This document shows positions 12,370-26,700 of a DNA stretch of 64,000 bases, one piece after another. The stretch is from Nipponacmea schrenckii (Eukaryota; Mollusca; Gastropoda; Lottiidae): contig CM060199.1 of NCBI GenBank assembly GCA_030562195.1, forward strand, positions 21,286,338 to 21,350,337, read 5' to 3'. Numbering within the stretch: the stretch's first letter is position 1; every line of letters starts with the position of its first letter. The notes under the pieces are model-generated. The model saw only the letters and a list, made by a program, of their open reading frames with translations, was not told the origin of the DNA and searched no databases. Position numbers and translations under genes: made by a program.

Positions 12370-13017
12370 TAATGTCTATTACTGTTTGATCTCCAACCAA
12401 ATCGCTGATTTTAATGATTTTTTCAAAGTGTTGTTCACATTTGTTTTCTCATTCTACAGGCTACAATTCTTCACGGATTGTTATGATTTTTTTGCGGGTC
12501 AGTTTCATTATGAAGATGATCCCTATCGATTTTCATGATGATCCGATAATTTTCACCAAAATATTGTGTCTGACTTAGCGTTTTTCACTCCATTACCTAT
12601 AGGGTACAATTCATTCTCACTCTACAGGTAATAGTTCAATATGGATTCTTTTTATTTTTACTTAGTAGGTTATTGTCATTATTATCTAATAATTTTTCAC
12701 TGAAAAATTGTGTCCAAATTATGTTCGTGTTTTCATTGTATTAGCTATATTCTGCAGCTTGCGCTCACTCTACAGGCAACAATTCTGTATGGATTCTTTT
12801 GATTTTTATTATTTTGTAGATCAACATCATTATAAAGGTGATCCCTATTTATTTTTGTAATGATCTGTTAATTTTTCACCAAAAATTGTGTCTGACTTAA
12901 AAGTCTCTATATATCTAGAATAGGCATGAACCATATGTGAATGGACAACAATGATTTGTACTTGCAAGCAAAGCTGCTGGTGGGTGTGTGTGACCTTGCA
13001 TCGCAAGACTATCGTTT
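12370..13017 (+). mobile_element. pearl/Helentron-like element, internal repeats and 3' end
   Basis: Three diverged internal units each begin with a CTCTACAGG-like word followed by an AATTCnnnnnGGATT-like word (near 12457, 12622 and 12769). The right end has GGTGGGTGTGTGTGACC then a short hairpin TTGCATCGCAA and CTATCG. These are diverged forms of the family's 3' words GTGGGCGTA and TTGCCTGGCAAGCTATC. The 5' hairpin is not recognisable, so the start is approximate. Confidence 0.55.
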
Positions 13018-13580
13018 AAATTTATGTTTATTTACAGGTGAATGAACCTCCTTTTTTTGTGTAGTAATATGTCAACTTGTCATATAACCTTAAAAAAATG
13101 TTAGTCATTAGGTTAAAAGGCATAAGCTACTAAAAATTTTTGTTAGTAATATTCTCTTTATAAGTGATTTTTATGGAATGCGAACTGTAGAGTTAATCGT
13201 GTATTTCAATGTGATTATATTTCTAGTTGATTAATATAGGCCTACAGTTGTTTAGTAATTATTCTACAAATACTGCTAATTATCTTTGTATTGAAAGGTC
13301 ATAATATTACTCTGGGTCTTGAATGACTTTATATGCAAGAAATATATCCTAGGGGAAATATGGTCATTTAGATGATTGTAAAGAGGCTTTCCTATTTTTT
13401 TTCTTCCATTTGCACCTTTCTATTTTCAATGCAATGTGTTTGGTTCCTACTATTCCACTAAAATTAATTGTTTTTTTGAAATCACTAATTGCAAAAGAGA
13501 CCTTTTTATGTTTACCAGTACATGTTAACTTACCAGGTGCTATGACTAAACCACAGAATCCCAACACAATATAATTACCT

Positions 13581-13653
13581 AGTTTTATGGATTATTAGTA
13601 AGTTTTATAGATTATTAATAAGTTTTATGGATTATTAGTAAGTTTTATGGATG
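13581..13653. repeat. 20-bp minisatellite, about 3.6 units
   Basis: The word AGTTTTATGGATTATTAGTA occurs at 13581, 13601 (with substitutions), 13621 and, partially, 13641, with an exact 20-bp period. Confidence 0.95.
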
Positions 13654-14304
13654 TATGTATGCAGTTATGGAGGGATTGTTCCATTTAAATTTTTCAGTTA
13701 TCCTAAAGGTAGTGGTTCGAACCATCTTTTGAACAGAGATATCCTTTTGTTATTGCTAGTGGCATGTGTAACTTCTTGCTGAAAATAGAAAGTGGCAATT
13801 GTTTTAATGGTATAAATTATAGATATGATTCGTTTGTTCCATGGTAGATTTACTGTTGTCAAATGGGTAGTTTGGCTTCTAGGTTCTTTACCTATTAAAA
13901 GTTGGCTGACTGAGCTGTTCTTATTTCTAGGAATAATTTGTTGTTGATATTGATTATGTCCACTTTGTTCTTTATTGTAATATCAATAATCAAGGTGAGT
14001 ATTGACCATGTATAGAAACTCTTCAAGATTACTGTCATTAAAGATAATAAGGAGGTTTTAACAATCATGGAATCCAAGCAAACAATCCAACAAGCCACTT
14101 TACGATTTAACATTTTTCTGATGATATTTGATCAAGCTAAAGCTGGTTTTAGGCCTAGATTAAAGTTATTTCATTTTTCAGTCTTCAATAGGTATGGAAC
14201 GTTTTATTCAAATGAAGTAATTCCGGATTTCTTTGGCAGATTGAATTGGATCAAATTTTGAATCCATTTTTGGTTGCTATTAAATTAAAGGTCTAAGGCC
14301 TGCC

Positions 14305-14474
14305 TCTTGAACATTTGTTATAATACCTTTTGACCTAATCTGATGACCTATGCTTCAACCAATCAAATTCCTTCACTCTCACAAAATTCCAGTGCCGGAG
14401 AGAGCAGAAATTTGATTGGTTAAAGCCGAGGTCATCAGTTCAGTTCAAAAGGTTATTGTGAAACATGTTCAAGA
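14305..14474. mobile_element. Foldback MITE, about 170 bp
   Basis: Two arms of about 65-68 bases are imperfect reverse complements. The left begins TCTTGAACAT and reaches CAACCAATCAAATT near 14366. The right begins near 14411 with AAATTTGATTGGTTAAAG and ends ATGTTCAAGA. The loop is about 40 bases. There is no coding capacity and no clear TSD. A related CCAATCAAATTTC word near 17292 suggests a second, fragmentary copy. Confidence 0.7.
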
Positions 14475-16497
14475 TGTGGAAGTGGATGTGGCTAATTAAA
14501 AATGAAATCTTTTAAAAATGGATCAACTTTTGTTCAGATTACACTGCACTATGGTGTCACTAATTTGAATATTTGGAAGATGGAAATAGAAGTATTAGGA
14601 CAGAACCTAATAAGGGCATGCTGTTAATCAGAGTTTCAGGCAATGCTTTCATCAGACAACTATTTGAAAGACATAAGAAATATTTTATATTTTTACTTGA
14701 ATGACTTGATTACTGCTGTCAAAAGTAGTTAAATATGTCTCAAGAAAGATTGACCTTTCATTGATGTTAAATCAATTGTCATATTCTACTTGTCAATATG
14801 TATAGTTTTCTTTCATTCAAGAGCAATTACTTACAGCCAACTAGAACGGTAATCCACCCTATTTTAGTTTAGTAATAACACTGCTGGTACACTATGTTAA
14901 GGTTTATAATAATATTATTACCAAGAGAATGGAATGGTTGAAATGATATTGGGTACTGGCAGAAAGTCTATTAGTATTTGATAAATTGCCAAGTGTGTGT
15001 GATTAGAAGGAAAAGACAATAAGACTGGATTGATGGATTACATAAGAAAATTATTATCTAATTCATTTATATCCATTAGTGTTGTACATGTATGGTGTTT
15101 CATTGATATTGATAGTTTGTTACCGGAATTGGTGCACATAAAATGAATGTCATAGATTTAATAAAGGTCATATATTTTATCAAATTTCTCAAAAGGAAAC
15201 CACAAGATTGCAAAAACATCTGATAATCTTTAACTGTGGATATACCAAAATCTTACTACAGAATACTGTATGAACTTTTTTTTGTTCTAGTTTCTACTAT
15301 CAGGTATCAATCACAAACGAATCAAATAATAAGCAATGTATCTGATATTATAATATTGACGTGGCTGATACATGCCTGTTAGTCAATTAGAGCGTTGGTT
15401 CTTTACATGACATCATTTGCTTGTTTATGTGAAGCAAATGGTGGTTATGGGTGTTGATCTCGATCGGCATTTGAGTCCTCTGACCTTGAATAAGTCACCT
15501 TCGCTTATAGTTCTAGTTGACTTAGCAGTAAGTTGGTGTGGATAATCTAGGTAAGGTCAATGCAAAAAGCTTTGGCTATGGACCAGCTGGTAGAAAGGAC
15601 ACTTAACCTAAGTTTTTAAACTTGTAAAATATATTTCTTTATTTCTTACTGTTTAAACATGGACATACTAAATCATATCCATTTCAATGAACCAAATGAG
15701 TAGAGAGTTGATGCAAGATAGAAATGAAACAGATTGGCTCGTAAAAGCAAGTACTGACAAAATATCAATCAATGGCATCCATTAATCAATGACAGAGATC
15801 TGAGTAATGTAATCAACAGTTCAACCAAAACAATGGAAATATAGCTAGAAAATTGTACCTCACTTATTGACACTTCATTACAATAGATATACTTTCAATA
15901 ATAAAAAATGTTTGTGTAATCTAAAAGCCTTTCTTTGTTTCTAGCATCATCAAAGAACATCAATTCTATTCTGAATCAGGTTAAAAATAAACCTGTTCTT
16001 AATATTTTGAAGAGATTAAAGATCTGGTTGTTAGCAGACTTCTGCTTATTTGCACAAACCAAATTTTAATGATTATTAAGCACCATTATTGAATAGTTAT
16101 TTTTTTAAACAATTACCGTTGGTTTTGCATTCAAATTTTCAACAATATTGTTCGAAAACTAAAATGTTTATATGACTTTCTGATGGCCTGACAACTAGTA
16201 TTGCTGGTATTATTAAATGTTATCAAAATGGTCCTCGACCTGATTGTTTAACATTTCCTATTGGATCACAAAATACAAGATTTTGACATTCTGGTGTCTT
16301 ATTAACACATATTAAACTAAGCCTGCTCTATTTGTAGGTGTTAAAATGCGATCAATTCAAATATTAACATAGGCATTTGAAGTGTGACCAATCATAAGTA
16401 TGTATAATTTAAGAAATATCAGGTAATTAATTGAAGCATGATTGATGGTCTTCAGTCACTTTTTTTTGTTAGTTACATCTTTACAGTACAGAGTTTT

Positions 16498-16753
16498 TAT
16501 ACACCCACACATTAATGTGGTTGTATAGTCGTTGCCCCAGTCTGTGACTGTGTCAACTTTGTAGACACGATAGAGGGCAGGTTTTATTGATGGATTTTGA
16601 TGAAACTTATTGTAAGTGTTCTTAATCACTCAAGGATGAACTAACTAAAATTAAAAATCAAGAAAAAAATGTTTCATTTACTGATAATTCTTGTCATCCT
16701 CCCGGACAAATTGGCTGCCATTATAAATGTGGGCGTATTACGATGGTCATCGC
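16498..16753 (+). mobile_element. pearl/Helentron-like element, short copy
   Basis: It starts with a hairpin (TATACACCCACACATTAATG followed by TGGTTGTATA). One internal unit follows (GTAGACACGATAGAG, then GATGGATTTTGATGAAAC, then AATCACTCAAGGATGAAC). It ends ATAAATGTGGGCGTATTACG at about 16742. The same right end occurs near 63018-63038. It is non-coding. Confidence 0.75.
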
Positions 16754-19700
16754 TTTTTTGTATTAATAAGACTGGTAGATCTATAAGAGCCTGTTACCAT
16801 TATTAAAAAACTTTAAAGATGTTTGGGATGCTTGATGCTTTAATCAATGACTTGATCAGTCTGTAGAAGTCTGTTTACCATCATAGGCTAAATTATCGCT
16901 TAACTATTGACATTTTCTGAAGAATCAAGTTTCAAATGTCTACCACTGTGTTCGTAGATTAAAAGTCCAATCTTACATTAAGACTAATCAATGAATTGGA
17001 CCTGATCTTCATCTCGAGAGATATTTTCTCAAAGAACAAATTTGAAAAGAAGTCTCCACTAAAAGATTAGATATATATTGGTATTCATCTTCATCACATG
17101 CTTGTATGCATGCCTTAATTGTTGAATTGTAAGTAAAAGCCTTGAGTTTCCGATTTATTGACTAAGTAAGAAAGAAATAAGGTACATAAATTTGAATTCA
17201 AATTAGAAGGAACTCGCATTCCATTTTTTATTAACTTTTATTTTGATTTAGTAATTTCTGAACAATTGTCAAATTCATGATACCACTAGCCAATCAAATT
17301 TCTGTCCTTTCCACTGCTGGGATTACATTTTAAGATGCCAACTGAAGGAGAAAGATTAGAAATAAAAGTTTGTAAAAAATGGACTGAAAGTTTGGTTATA
17401 ATATATTTAGACAAGATGTGATTCATCATCAGAAACAGACCATAAAGTTTGTAAAGAATGCTAATGATGATTCAGTCATTTGAACTGATTCAATGCTTAC
17501 ACACTTCAAACAATACAAAATACTCATATGGGTTTAAGTTGACTTTGCATCATATACCGTTTCTTTCTTTGATCATCTACTTGATCATGCTCCAGTACCG
17601 GTAATTTGAATCTTATTTTATGGCAACTTGTTAATAAGCCAGTAAGTTTTGAAAGATACAGATATGGAAAGGTTCTAAAAAAATCCCTTTGTATAAAAAC
17701 CTTTATATATGACTACACTTACTTGTTAACAATTACTGAAATAAGTGGTGTCAGCTGTCAAAATATTTCAAATTAGTTAACATATATACTTATGATTATG
17801 CAAAAAATCTTTGATTTCAATTTGAGGCCAGATTTTGTGTTTCTACTTTATGTTTCATATTGATTTTTGTTTTACTTACAGCAATTAGACATGACCATCT
17901 GTTGGCAAATTACGATATTTTTACTCAATCTGAATATTCACAGTTCTATTTCATTATACTGTCTGTTTCACACATACTAATACTTAACTTAAATACTGAA
18001 TCACTTTTAAGTTCATTGATCTGAAGCCTACGCTTTACTGTTAACAACCTTACTAGTTAACATGCTTAAACTTAACTAATATATATACTATTATCATTGA
18101 CCTATTAATTAACACAGCAAGCTTTATTTTCTTTGATAAAAATGGTTAAGGTTTCACAAGAATAGTTACCACAACAAGTCCACAAAAAGAGACGTCAGTA
18201 ATTTTAGTAGATTGAAAAAATTGTGCTTATATTTATCAAAACATTAGGACACACCAAAATCTAGAGAAATTTGTCAACAAATACCATGTCATTCATTAGT
18301 TATGAAGTTACTTAGAATGCATAATATTACTATATTTGAGATAAAACACAACCAAAAAAGTTTTATTTTACCGGTACAGCAATTAAAAATATATCTAGCA
18401 ATTATTAATTTATTGTTGACTTATTGTTTCAATTTTTCTGTTTATACATAGAGTTCTTCTTTTGCGATGTTTCATGCAAATAGGTGTCATCTAGTTATAT
18501 GTATACTGATGAATATTTGTCTGGAATTCCAGGTATCACAAAATATTGTTAGATTAACCAAGTACTAACGATCAGACCTGAAAGACGAAACCCAAAATCA
18601 AAACAATTGCATATTGGCAAAACATTGGTAGTTGCTAATGATCTTTTCATATGAGAAAGTATATCAATCATAAGTGAGTAAGTATTTCATAATGAAAAGT
18701 GATATCAGATGTCTAGAAGTGTAGGCATATATTGCCTAGCATCATACCCATCATTTCTGCTTAACATAAACAAACACAAATGCAAAATGTGGTATAATTA
18801 ACCAATTCAATGTACAATGTTAGCACTAATTATTTGGGTGGAAACAACTACTTGAGTTAAACTTGATAGTTTGATCAAATTTAAGCAAGAATGTCCTTCT
18901 GAAATCTAAACCAGATATTCAGCCCATAAATATTCATTATAAATTCTCTAATAAAAAAGAGACCAGAAAACCAGATGAAAGTTATCTAGTTATTATTTGG
19001 CTTTGTTGACACATGGCTTTCATCAATACAGCCAAAATGTCTATAAATAAAAACAGTATCCAAGTAGAACCATATGTTTTCTAGAACCTATCAAGGTAAT
19101 TTGCAATACTATTCATAAAACATTGTTTTCATTAAGATTGTATTTTTCTTTCTACAGTCTGGTACCTACTGCTTTTCATCTTAGAATATGTAAATATCTC
19201 TTTTATCAGAAACTAATCTTGAATTGAAGGAAATTCAACTTGGGTTAAAAAATATCATGCATAAACTGCCAAATGAGATTCAGCTTTATAGGTTGCCAGC
19301 ATATCTAATACTGGGAAAAAATAATAAAATTTGTTTATTATCCATCAATTGATTTATGGATATTCACTCTTATAAGTGTGTATCACTAAGAATTTTTCTA
19401 CATCTAGGTTAAAACTTAAACTAAACTATAGCATTTCTATATGATGATGTAATGCATTAAGTAAGTATAGGATCAACTCTATGAAAAAGTTTGATCTATA
19501 TTAAGTTGGAGGCCATTATATAGCACAAGCACGTGTACTATTCATGTATCTGTTTGAAAATTACTTATTTGAATGGATTTTAACTTAGTTTTAAAGATTG
19601 ATTGATTATAGAACGGTTCTGTCATATAGGTTGGACACTAAATGTGTAGTGCAAACTTGAATAATCAAATTCAAATTTATTTTATTACGAAATTCAAATC

Positions 19701-20504
19701 AGATTTTACCATTCAATTTAACAGCTCTAAAATTTCTCCAGTTTCAAGAATATTTCAGAGATTTACCTTCATTTCTCCGGGATTATAGTTTAAAATCATT
19801 CCTGGAACCGTTGTTATTTATTTGTACAAGATTTTTCAAGATGATTTTGCAGAATGGGGATTTTTTTTACTGCTTTCACCCATTTTTTTGAAAATTATTA
19901 TTTTTTTTATATTATTATCTCCAAATTATGCTGTCGAATAGTAAAAATAACTGCACTACAGGTATGCCCTAGTGCTTTTGATGTATTTTTTTCCCAACCA
20001 TACTATGCCCACTGATAAAAAAAGATTCATTTTGGTCAAGTTTGGTCATTTTGGTATATTAACATGTGCTAGTAAGCTTATAAGGTAGTACCAATTTTTA
20101 AATGAAAACAGCAATAGATGGTTTTCATAGTGCTGATATTCTGCTACTTTTGTGGATGAAAATGATGAAAAAAACTGGCAATATTTAAGAAAAGACGAAA
20201 TTTTATCATTTTTTTTAAATTTCACTGTAATACTCGAGTGACATTTTAATCAGGATTCCTTGATTTATTAAAGAGTTTCATTATGGGAAGGACATACAGT
20301 AAGTACATCATGGCAAATGCTTCATGCTGAAATTAAAATATTCAAGATAGAAATGTTATATTGGCTAAAGATATTGTTTATTTGATGTCTAGAGTAAAGG
20401 TGGTAATAACTATAAATATTATCTATATTATGAGCTTAATATATTTTCAATTTTATAAATTCATTGGGCCCATAATCAATACAAAGTCAAAAGTTCCAGG
20501 ACAG

Positions 20505-21880
20505 TATTAATGCAAAAGTGGACCCTATGGATAGTGCTCACCTGAATAGTGATTTTTGCTATTCGACTATTCGACGGCATAATTCGATTTGTATTCGATT
20601 AATCGACGATATTTTTAATGAGAAGATTGCATTGAAAAATCAGCTTTTATATCGGTGAAATTTGCCCGTTTTCTTTCTTGCAATACAGATTTACAACAGT
20701 ACTATAAATACCTCACTTTGAAAGGGTATTTCATGATATACCATTTTTATTTATCACATGCCGGTTGCGTTTTGAGGAACAATAAAGTCGGTAATTAATA
20801 GAAAAAAAAACATATTCAGTTCTTATTGGTAATAAAATTGAAGTACCAAAATCAAAGAATCTTCAGCTGATTGGATAATAACATGTTTCTATTTATACTA
20901 GCTAATCAAAAGTTAAATACTTTGATTATCCAGCACTAGTTTTATAAACGAGATGCGACGCTGAGAGACCTGACAACACAATCTATACATAACTTGGTAC
21001 GGGGATTATCTCGAAATAATTCTTACTAAATTGCGAAATTTTCTCCTCATAATCTTGTGCTAATCAAAGCGGTCTGTAGTTCCAGGCATGAGGATAAAAT
21101 AGAACCATGAATAGTTGTTTGTCTACGTTTGGGTAGAAAACTTAACGTTTAATTCTTAAAAACTAAATTACACCGCAGTTGATAAGACCAAATTGATTCC
21201 GGTGGATTCGTCCTATATCCGGGTTGGTTCGTCTAAGTATATTTTACAACGCACAACCAGTAATTTGTAATCTAAGAACTAGGATAACCAACAATAGTAA
21301 TCAAGAGATATTTTGTGCGAATTTATGTACAAATTTGAAACATCAGTAGCAGTTTAAATATTTCTAAACAACACTCTTGCATTAGCCGGCATATTTGTTT
21401 GACTGCCGTTATAAAGACAATGTTATTCAAAGGGGAGGTTTCAAAACGTCGGAATGTATTATCATTTAATCTTGTTTATGGGCGAATAATCGAATAGTAA
21501 AATCCGATTCGAATATTCGCGAAAACGGCTTCGAATACTATTAATCGATTATTCGTGTGAGCACTACCTATGGAGCTGCAGTTGCTTGCTCTCTAATCTG
21601 AGGGTCAAGTGTTCAATCCTGACAAAGGTCAAGATGAATTTTCAGCTCTTTTCCTGTTCGTTTCCCCTTCGTCAGTGATGCAGGTTGGACGGGTTTGACA
21701 TAGAAAAAGCATCTCGTCATTCAAATGGGACAATAATGACGCTGCAAATTAATGATAACTGTTGTAAATCGCAAAAAGCTAATGCCACTGTCCTGGCAAA
21801 AATAACCTCATTGAACACTGCATGATGTTGCCCATCAGGTGCAGACGAGTAAATTGTAATATTTACTCTTTTCATTCATT
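20505..21880 (+). mobile_element. tRNA-derived SINE copy split by a hAT element
   Basis: The SINE is split into about 20505-20531 and 21567-21880. Rejoining across the inserted hAT element gives a tRNA-like head (a diverged GTGGCTCAG-type box A region, then GAGGGTCAAGTGTTCAATCC, a degenerate box B). The shared body follows (GTCAGTGATGCAGGT near 21673, CACTGTCCTGGCAAAAAT near 21786). The tail includes CCCATCAGGTGCAGA near 21831. It is clearly more diverged than the 23434 copy. Confidence 0.75.
20524..21574. mobile_element. Non-autonomous hAT transposon with 8-bp TSD
   Basis: The element (20532-21566, 1035 bp) is flanked by the exact 8-bp duplication CCTATGGA at 20524-20531 and 21567-21574. 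It starts TAGTGCTCAC and ends GTGAGCACTA, a perfect 10-bp inverted repeat, with weaker pairing further in. Both subterminal zones are crowded with ATTCGA or TCGAAT words, as expected of transposase-binding sites. An 8-bp TSD with TAGTG-type ends is diagnostic of hAT. No transposase frame is present. Confidence 0.93.
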
Positions 21881-23340
21881 CTGAAGACTCTAGTATAACT
21901 GTCCTATTATCAGGCACTGTTTTATTCCTCCGAGGCTGCCTTTGTGGAATTTTCTTGTTATCTAAATAGAGTATATATAAGCCTATTTAAGTTAAAGCTG
22001 TAATTTTTTATCAAAACAAATCAAGATTGGAGATGAAAATGTTTTCCTTGCAGATTGCTGGAAGTCTTAAAGGGACTTTGTGAAGTAGGCTGTCAATATT
22101 TGTTCTTGCTGATGAGTTCAGAAAGTTGGCTTCAAGATGTATTACAAGTTTCCTGGTTTTCTTTTCTTTTAGCTCTGAACTACTCTTGTTTCATTCAATA
22201 TTCATGGATAAATTGACATTTTTTTTTTTTAGGATTATTACATTTTCTGTTTGCCTTGAGGAAAATCTAATTCTTGTTATGTGTTTGGAATTTTTTTGAT
22301 GTGACATATCTTTTCATGGTGACCTACAAGCTTTAATTCTTTTACTTTCAACACACTTGTTTTTTGATTTTGCCTTCTAACGAATTAATAATGTAGGTTT
22401 TTATACAATTCAGTATTGTCTGACGATCGTATAGCGTGAAACTCTGAATAACGAAGTTCTGTTATTTCTATATCGTATTGATGTATTTTAACAGTCAGTA
22501 CTTATTGTAGTATTTTATACCTAATGACTTCTGTCTAGCAGTAGAAAATAAATTGCCAACTAACTGAGGTTGACCATAAAGGGAAATTCATTGAACGAGT
22601 ATTGTATTCGAAGCTAAAGTAATTAATGATAAGCTATTAATCACATTATAGATAGTTGTAAAGAATGGCACTATGGAGCTGGTGAGGTCTGGCATACAAA
22701 TGGCAAGTGATTGGTGTAGATAGATCACATCAAACTTATTACATATTTATTGATTACAGATAAATAAATCTTGCACACTATGATAGTCTGTGAAACCTGA
22801 CCAACCCATGTGTTGAGTTCATATCTCATTCTCTATATCTCGGCCTTCTTTTATTACTTTGAGATGTGAAAAGGTTAAATACAAACTGTATTGGTTTACG
22901 TAAGTTTACATTGATAAGACATCACAGATGCCTCTATGTGGTCTGTGTGTATGATATTGATTTGAAAGGAAACAACAGTTAAAACATGGCCATATTGATA
23001 ACATATGATAACATATGGTTGGTGTTTAAATTGAAATTCTAATCACATGATCATATCTTAGTCTACATCAATATACACATATTTTACACTGTTTGAAATA
23101 TTTAATTGGATTTTTGGGAAAAAATATTTATATTTAAACTAAAGTGTGTGGAGGAAATTTCGTTATTTTTTAAGCTTTCTGAAGCTGTCTCTGTTTAATA
23201 AAACAAGCTGAATCTGAGATTTTCTAGATATTTTCAGTGACTGGTATCAACTTTTGGTATAGGCTGAATCGCTGTAGTGAATTAACATCTGAAATATATC
23301 ACAGTTGCTATCATGTGCTATGTGTACTTTACTAGTTGTT

Positions 23341-23433
23341 CTAATATCTAACTCCCGTCTTCATTAGCCCATAAGGTGCAGAAGAGTAGGACGTAAAACT
23401 CCATTCATTTCATTTCATTTCTAATATCTAACT
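23341..23433 (+). mobile_element. 5'-truncated SINE tail abutting a full-length SINE
   Basis: The target word CTAATATCTAACT at 23341-23353 is followed directly by the 3' SINE tail (TCATTAGCCCATAAGGTGCA..., then AGTAGGACGTAAAA and a CATTT-type tail). The target word recurs at 23421-23433. The copy therefore has its own duplication but lacks about 280 bases of 5' sequence. Confidence 0.85.
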
Positions 23434-23798
23434 GCGAGCCGTGGTGGCTCAGTAGGTTCGACGTTTGCCAACTAACCTGAGGGTCCGGGTTCAGTCCCGG
23501 CAAATCGAGATTAACCTTCGGATATTTCAGCCTGGTTTTTCTTTGCCAGTGATGCAGGTCGGAGGGACTGACATGGAAAAAGCCTCTAGTCGTTCGGATT
23601 CGACAATAAATTGAGGCCACGTGTGCTACAGGCTGTGCGGTTGGAAATTGAAAAAGAGCAGGCTAATGCCGCTGTCCTGACAAAATATCCCTCATAGCAC
23701 ACTGCATGGCATTGCACGTCTTCATTAGCCCATAAGGTGCAGAAAAGTAGGACGTAAAATTCCATTCATTGCATTTCATTTCATTTCTAATATCTAAC
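23434..23798 (+). mobile_element. Full-length tRNA-derived SINE
   Basis: The element is about 353 bp. It starts with a tRNA-like head: box A TGGCTCAGTAGG at 23445-23456 and box B GGTTCAGTCCC at 23488-23498. A body region (CCAGTGATGCAGGTCGGAGG near 23549; CGCTGTCCTGACAAAATATC near 23670) is shared by all copies. The 3' end has AGCCCATAAGGTGCAG and an ATTTC/CATTT repeat tail. The target word CTAATATCTAAC is at 23421 and 23787. Copies of the family are at 20505-21880, 34545-34865 (minus) and 46470-46625. An open frame on the minus strand across 23405-23620 is a by-product. Confidence 0.9.
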
Positions 23799-26700
23799 CA
23801 TAATTGAATCTAGTCCCGCAGCAATGCGATTTTTCTAGTTGACTGAAGATAAGCATACAGAGTTACATTCAATTGTTATTCAATTAAAGAAAATATATTG
23901 ATGTAGCGCGGATGAAATCTGGTAACCAGTATAAATATAAACCCTTTCCATTTTCTTTTGTATTTTTTAAAGGAAATTTTCTTTTTTGTAGATTATAAAT
24001 GATAACTATTATTTAAAACAATATACAAAAATATAGAGAAATATTTAATTAAACTTTAAAATCTGCTGTTTGAACGATGACAATATTTGATTTGATCTTT
24101 TTAATTCAAAGATATTTTCAGTTATAATTTAGGACATTTTGAAAGTGAAAGTGAGACAAGTTGTGGAGGTGGTGGGTGGTGCTACAATCTGATACTGTTA
24201 TTCTATTCTGTTATGTCAGAATATATAAAATAATAATCATCATCTATAATGATGAAGATAATAACTAATAAGGGTCTAATGAATCTTAGATAATAATGTG
24301 CCATTCTTTAATTAGATCTGCTTTGATAACTTCCTCCTTTGGGAATAGAGGTCTGCTCTTCTCTAAAGTCATTGATAAATCTCTTGACAGAACTACACTA
24401 TGATTGAACTATCTTACTCCATTATTAAATTTATGACCTTCCATCGAGACACACATTGTGCAGACAATCTCAACCACACTTCGTTCCAGTATTTAAAGTA
24501 TACTACAGTACCTAGTAGGTTGACCAACAATTTAAATGTTTAAACTTGGTCCAACTGAGTCTTTGTTGATCAGTGGACTGAACTGGTATGGAACGTTGCA
24601 ACAAAATATCTCTATAATCCATAAATCCATGTAATTATCCATAAAACAAAGTAATTTAACCACTGAACTAGGTCATTTTGAAACACACTTTTAAGCATTT
24701 TTCAATAATTATTTAGTTTAATGAATATATCGAGTTTTATCTAAAACTTCCATTCTCTAATCAAGTCACCTAGTAAGTCTGACAAATATACGTATATATA
24801 CTGGTAATATACTCTTATTGACCAAATGTTATTTTCACACTAAAGGGCTAGTATACCTTTAAGGGAGATTATAGATATTTTATTTTAATGGTGATGATGG
24901 TACAATGGTTGGTTTTGTTTTTGTCTCCCGCACACCAATATAAAGTCTTCACTGTTTGATTTTATGTACAGACCTATTGTTAAATAAAATTCAAAAGTTT
25001 GCATAAAATCACATTATTTCACATATATATATGTCCTGGAAAAAAAAATCACTCTCTTGCAAAAATCCTAAATATAAAAATATCATCATATGAATGTGAT
25101 GAAGAAGTGAAACGTGCTGGTAATAAAATAGCCTCAGTTTCTTTCAAATTATTAAAACAAAATATTTCACTTTAAAAAAGAAATCAAATGATTCATGTGA
25201 TTTTATGAGAAAATTGATGAAATTGTTTTCTGCAGCATCCCATCACGTTTCCGAGATAAATTTATTAAAGATAATGTGACATTTTAGATTTGTTTTGAAA
25301 ATTAAAAAATAATTTGATACTTAATTCATTTATGGACAAAAATCAAACCGTTAAAGCTAATTCGGTTTTTGATTAAAATGAAATAAAAAACATCAAAGTT
25401 GCAATTGGAATTTTTTTCATGATACATTTTAATATCAGAAGGATGTGGGTACCAGTAAACTTGCCTGAGTTTTAGAACAATGATAAATTGAAGTCAAGAA
25501 TTAAAAATAATTTAGCAAAGTGTTAGCAATAAATAACAGATCAGTTATAGCAATGTTTTATTCATGAACCTGTTATATAAAACAATACGCAATCAATCAG
25601 TTATACAAAAAAAATATCATTTTTCTGTAAAATATAAACATTTATTATCAGTATTTGAATTCTATTAAGTTAAAATATGAATACGGGTCCGTATTAAAGT
25701 TATTCACACACACAGATGTAGGCAACAGAATGAAAAAGTTAATATGTATCTATCTGGTAGCCTAAAGTAATAGCCAAATTTAGACTGCCAAATTTATCTA
25801 TGCAGAGTCCAGTACAAAATATCATTAGTGTTGATACGCTATTGGGCTGTGCCCCCCTTACCAAAGATGAAGTGATATAACGTATGTCTGTTAAGCGAAG
25901 ACATTATTTCCTTTCGGACTGTGTTCATTAAAACAAAATTGGAGCTTTTGAAGAATCAAATGCACATTGACTTCAAAAGCAGCCATTAGGTGACATTTTT
26001 AATGAGTTAATTTCGTCTGCACTGAAGGAGAGCAGATATGTACATGAAGACTCACCATTTCTGACCCAGTGAAAATTGTTCTGTGTGAATGGTAGAGTCT
26101 AACCGAAGAAGGTATGGTTTGAGCATGGAGCCAAATTTCAAAGAAGTATTAATGTGGCTTATGTTCACATGATATTAAAACCTTGATTAAAAAGGTGTGC
26201 TGTTTATATATATCAATTGGTATAAGTGTCATTGCTTTCTGTAGGCTTTCTAGGATATAGGGATAATGATGGTTGATGTTCTTTAGACCTTGAAAATATG
26301 TCTGTTTTTCTTCTTATAATGTGACAAGCAGTCCATTTGTTCCTTGTTTGGTTTGATTAAATGGATTAGTTCCATATATATGAGGATATAAAATAAGATG
26401 GTGAGAGGATTAGGACAATGTTGAAGACCATTCTTAAAGACAAGAAAATCTTCTTACTAACTAAATTAGATGGTCATTGAGGCTATCTGAAGTAAGACAG
26501 TCAATAGGTGATCTGATATATCTTCAACTTGTCTTGCTGGGCTGTTTTCTATAGAATTGTCTGGATTGATATCATGATGGATATGTTCCATGGGTTTGCC
26601 ATATTCAGAAATCCATTGACTAATAATTCTTATTTGATTATCCATTCAAACTTGTAGTTATTGATAGAGATCAGGCCATTTCAGTTTGTTAAGTAACACT

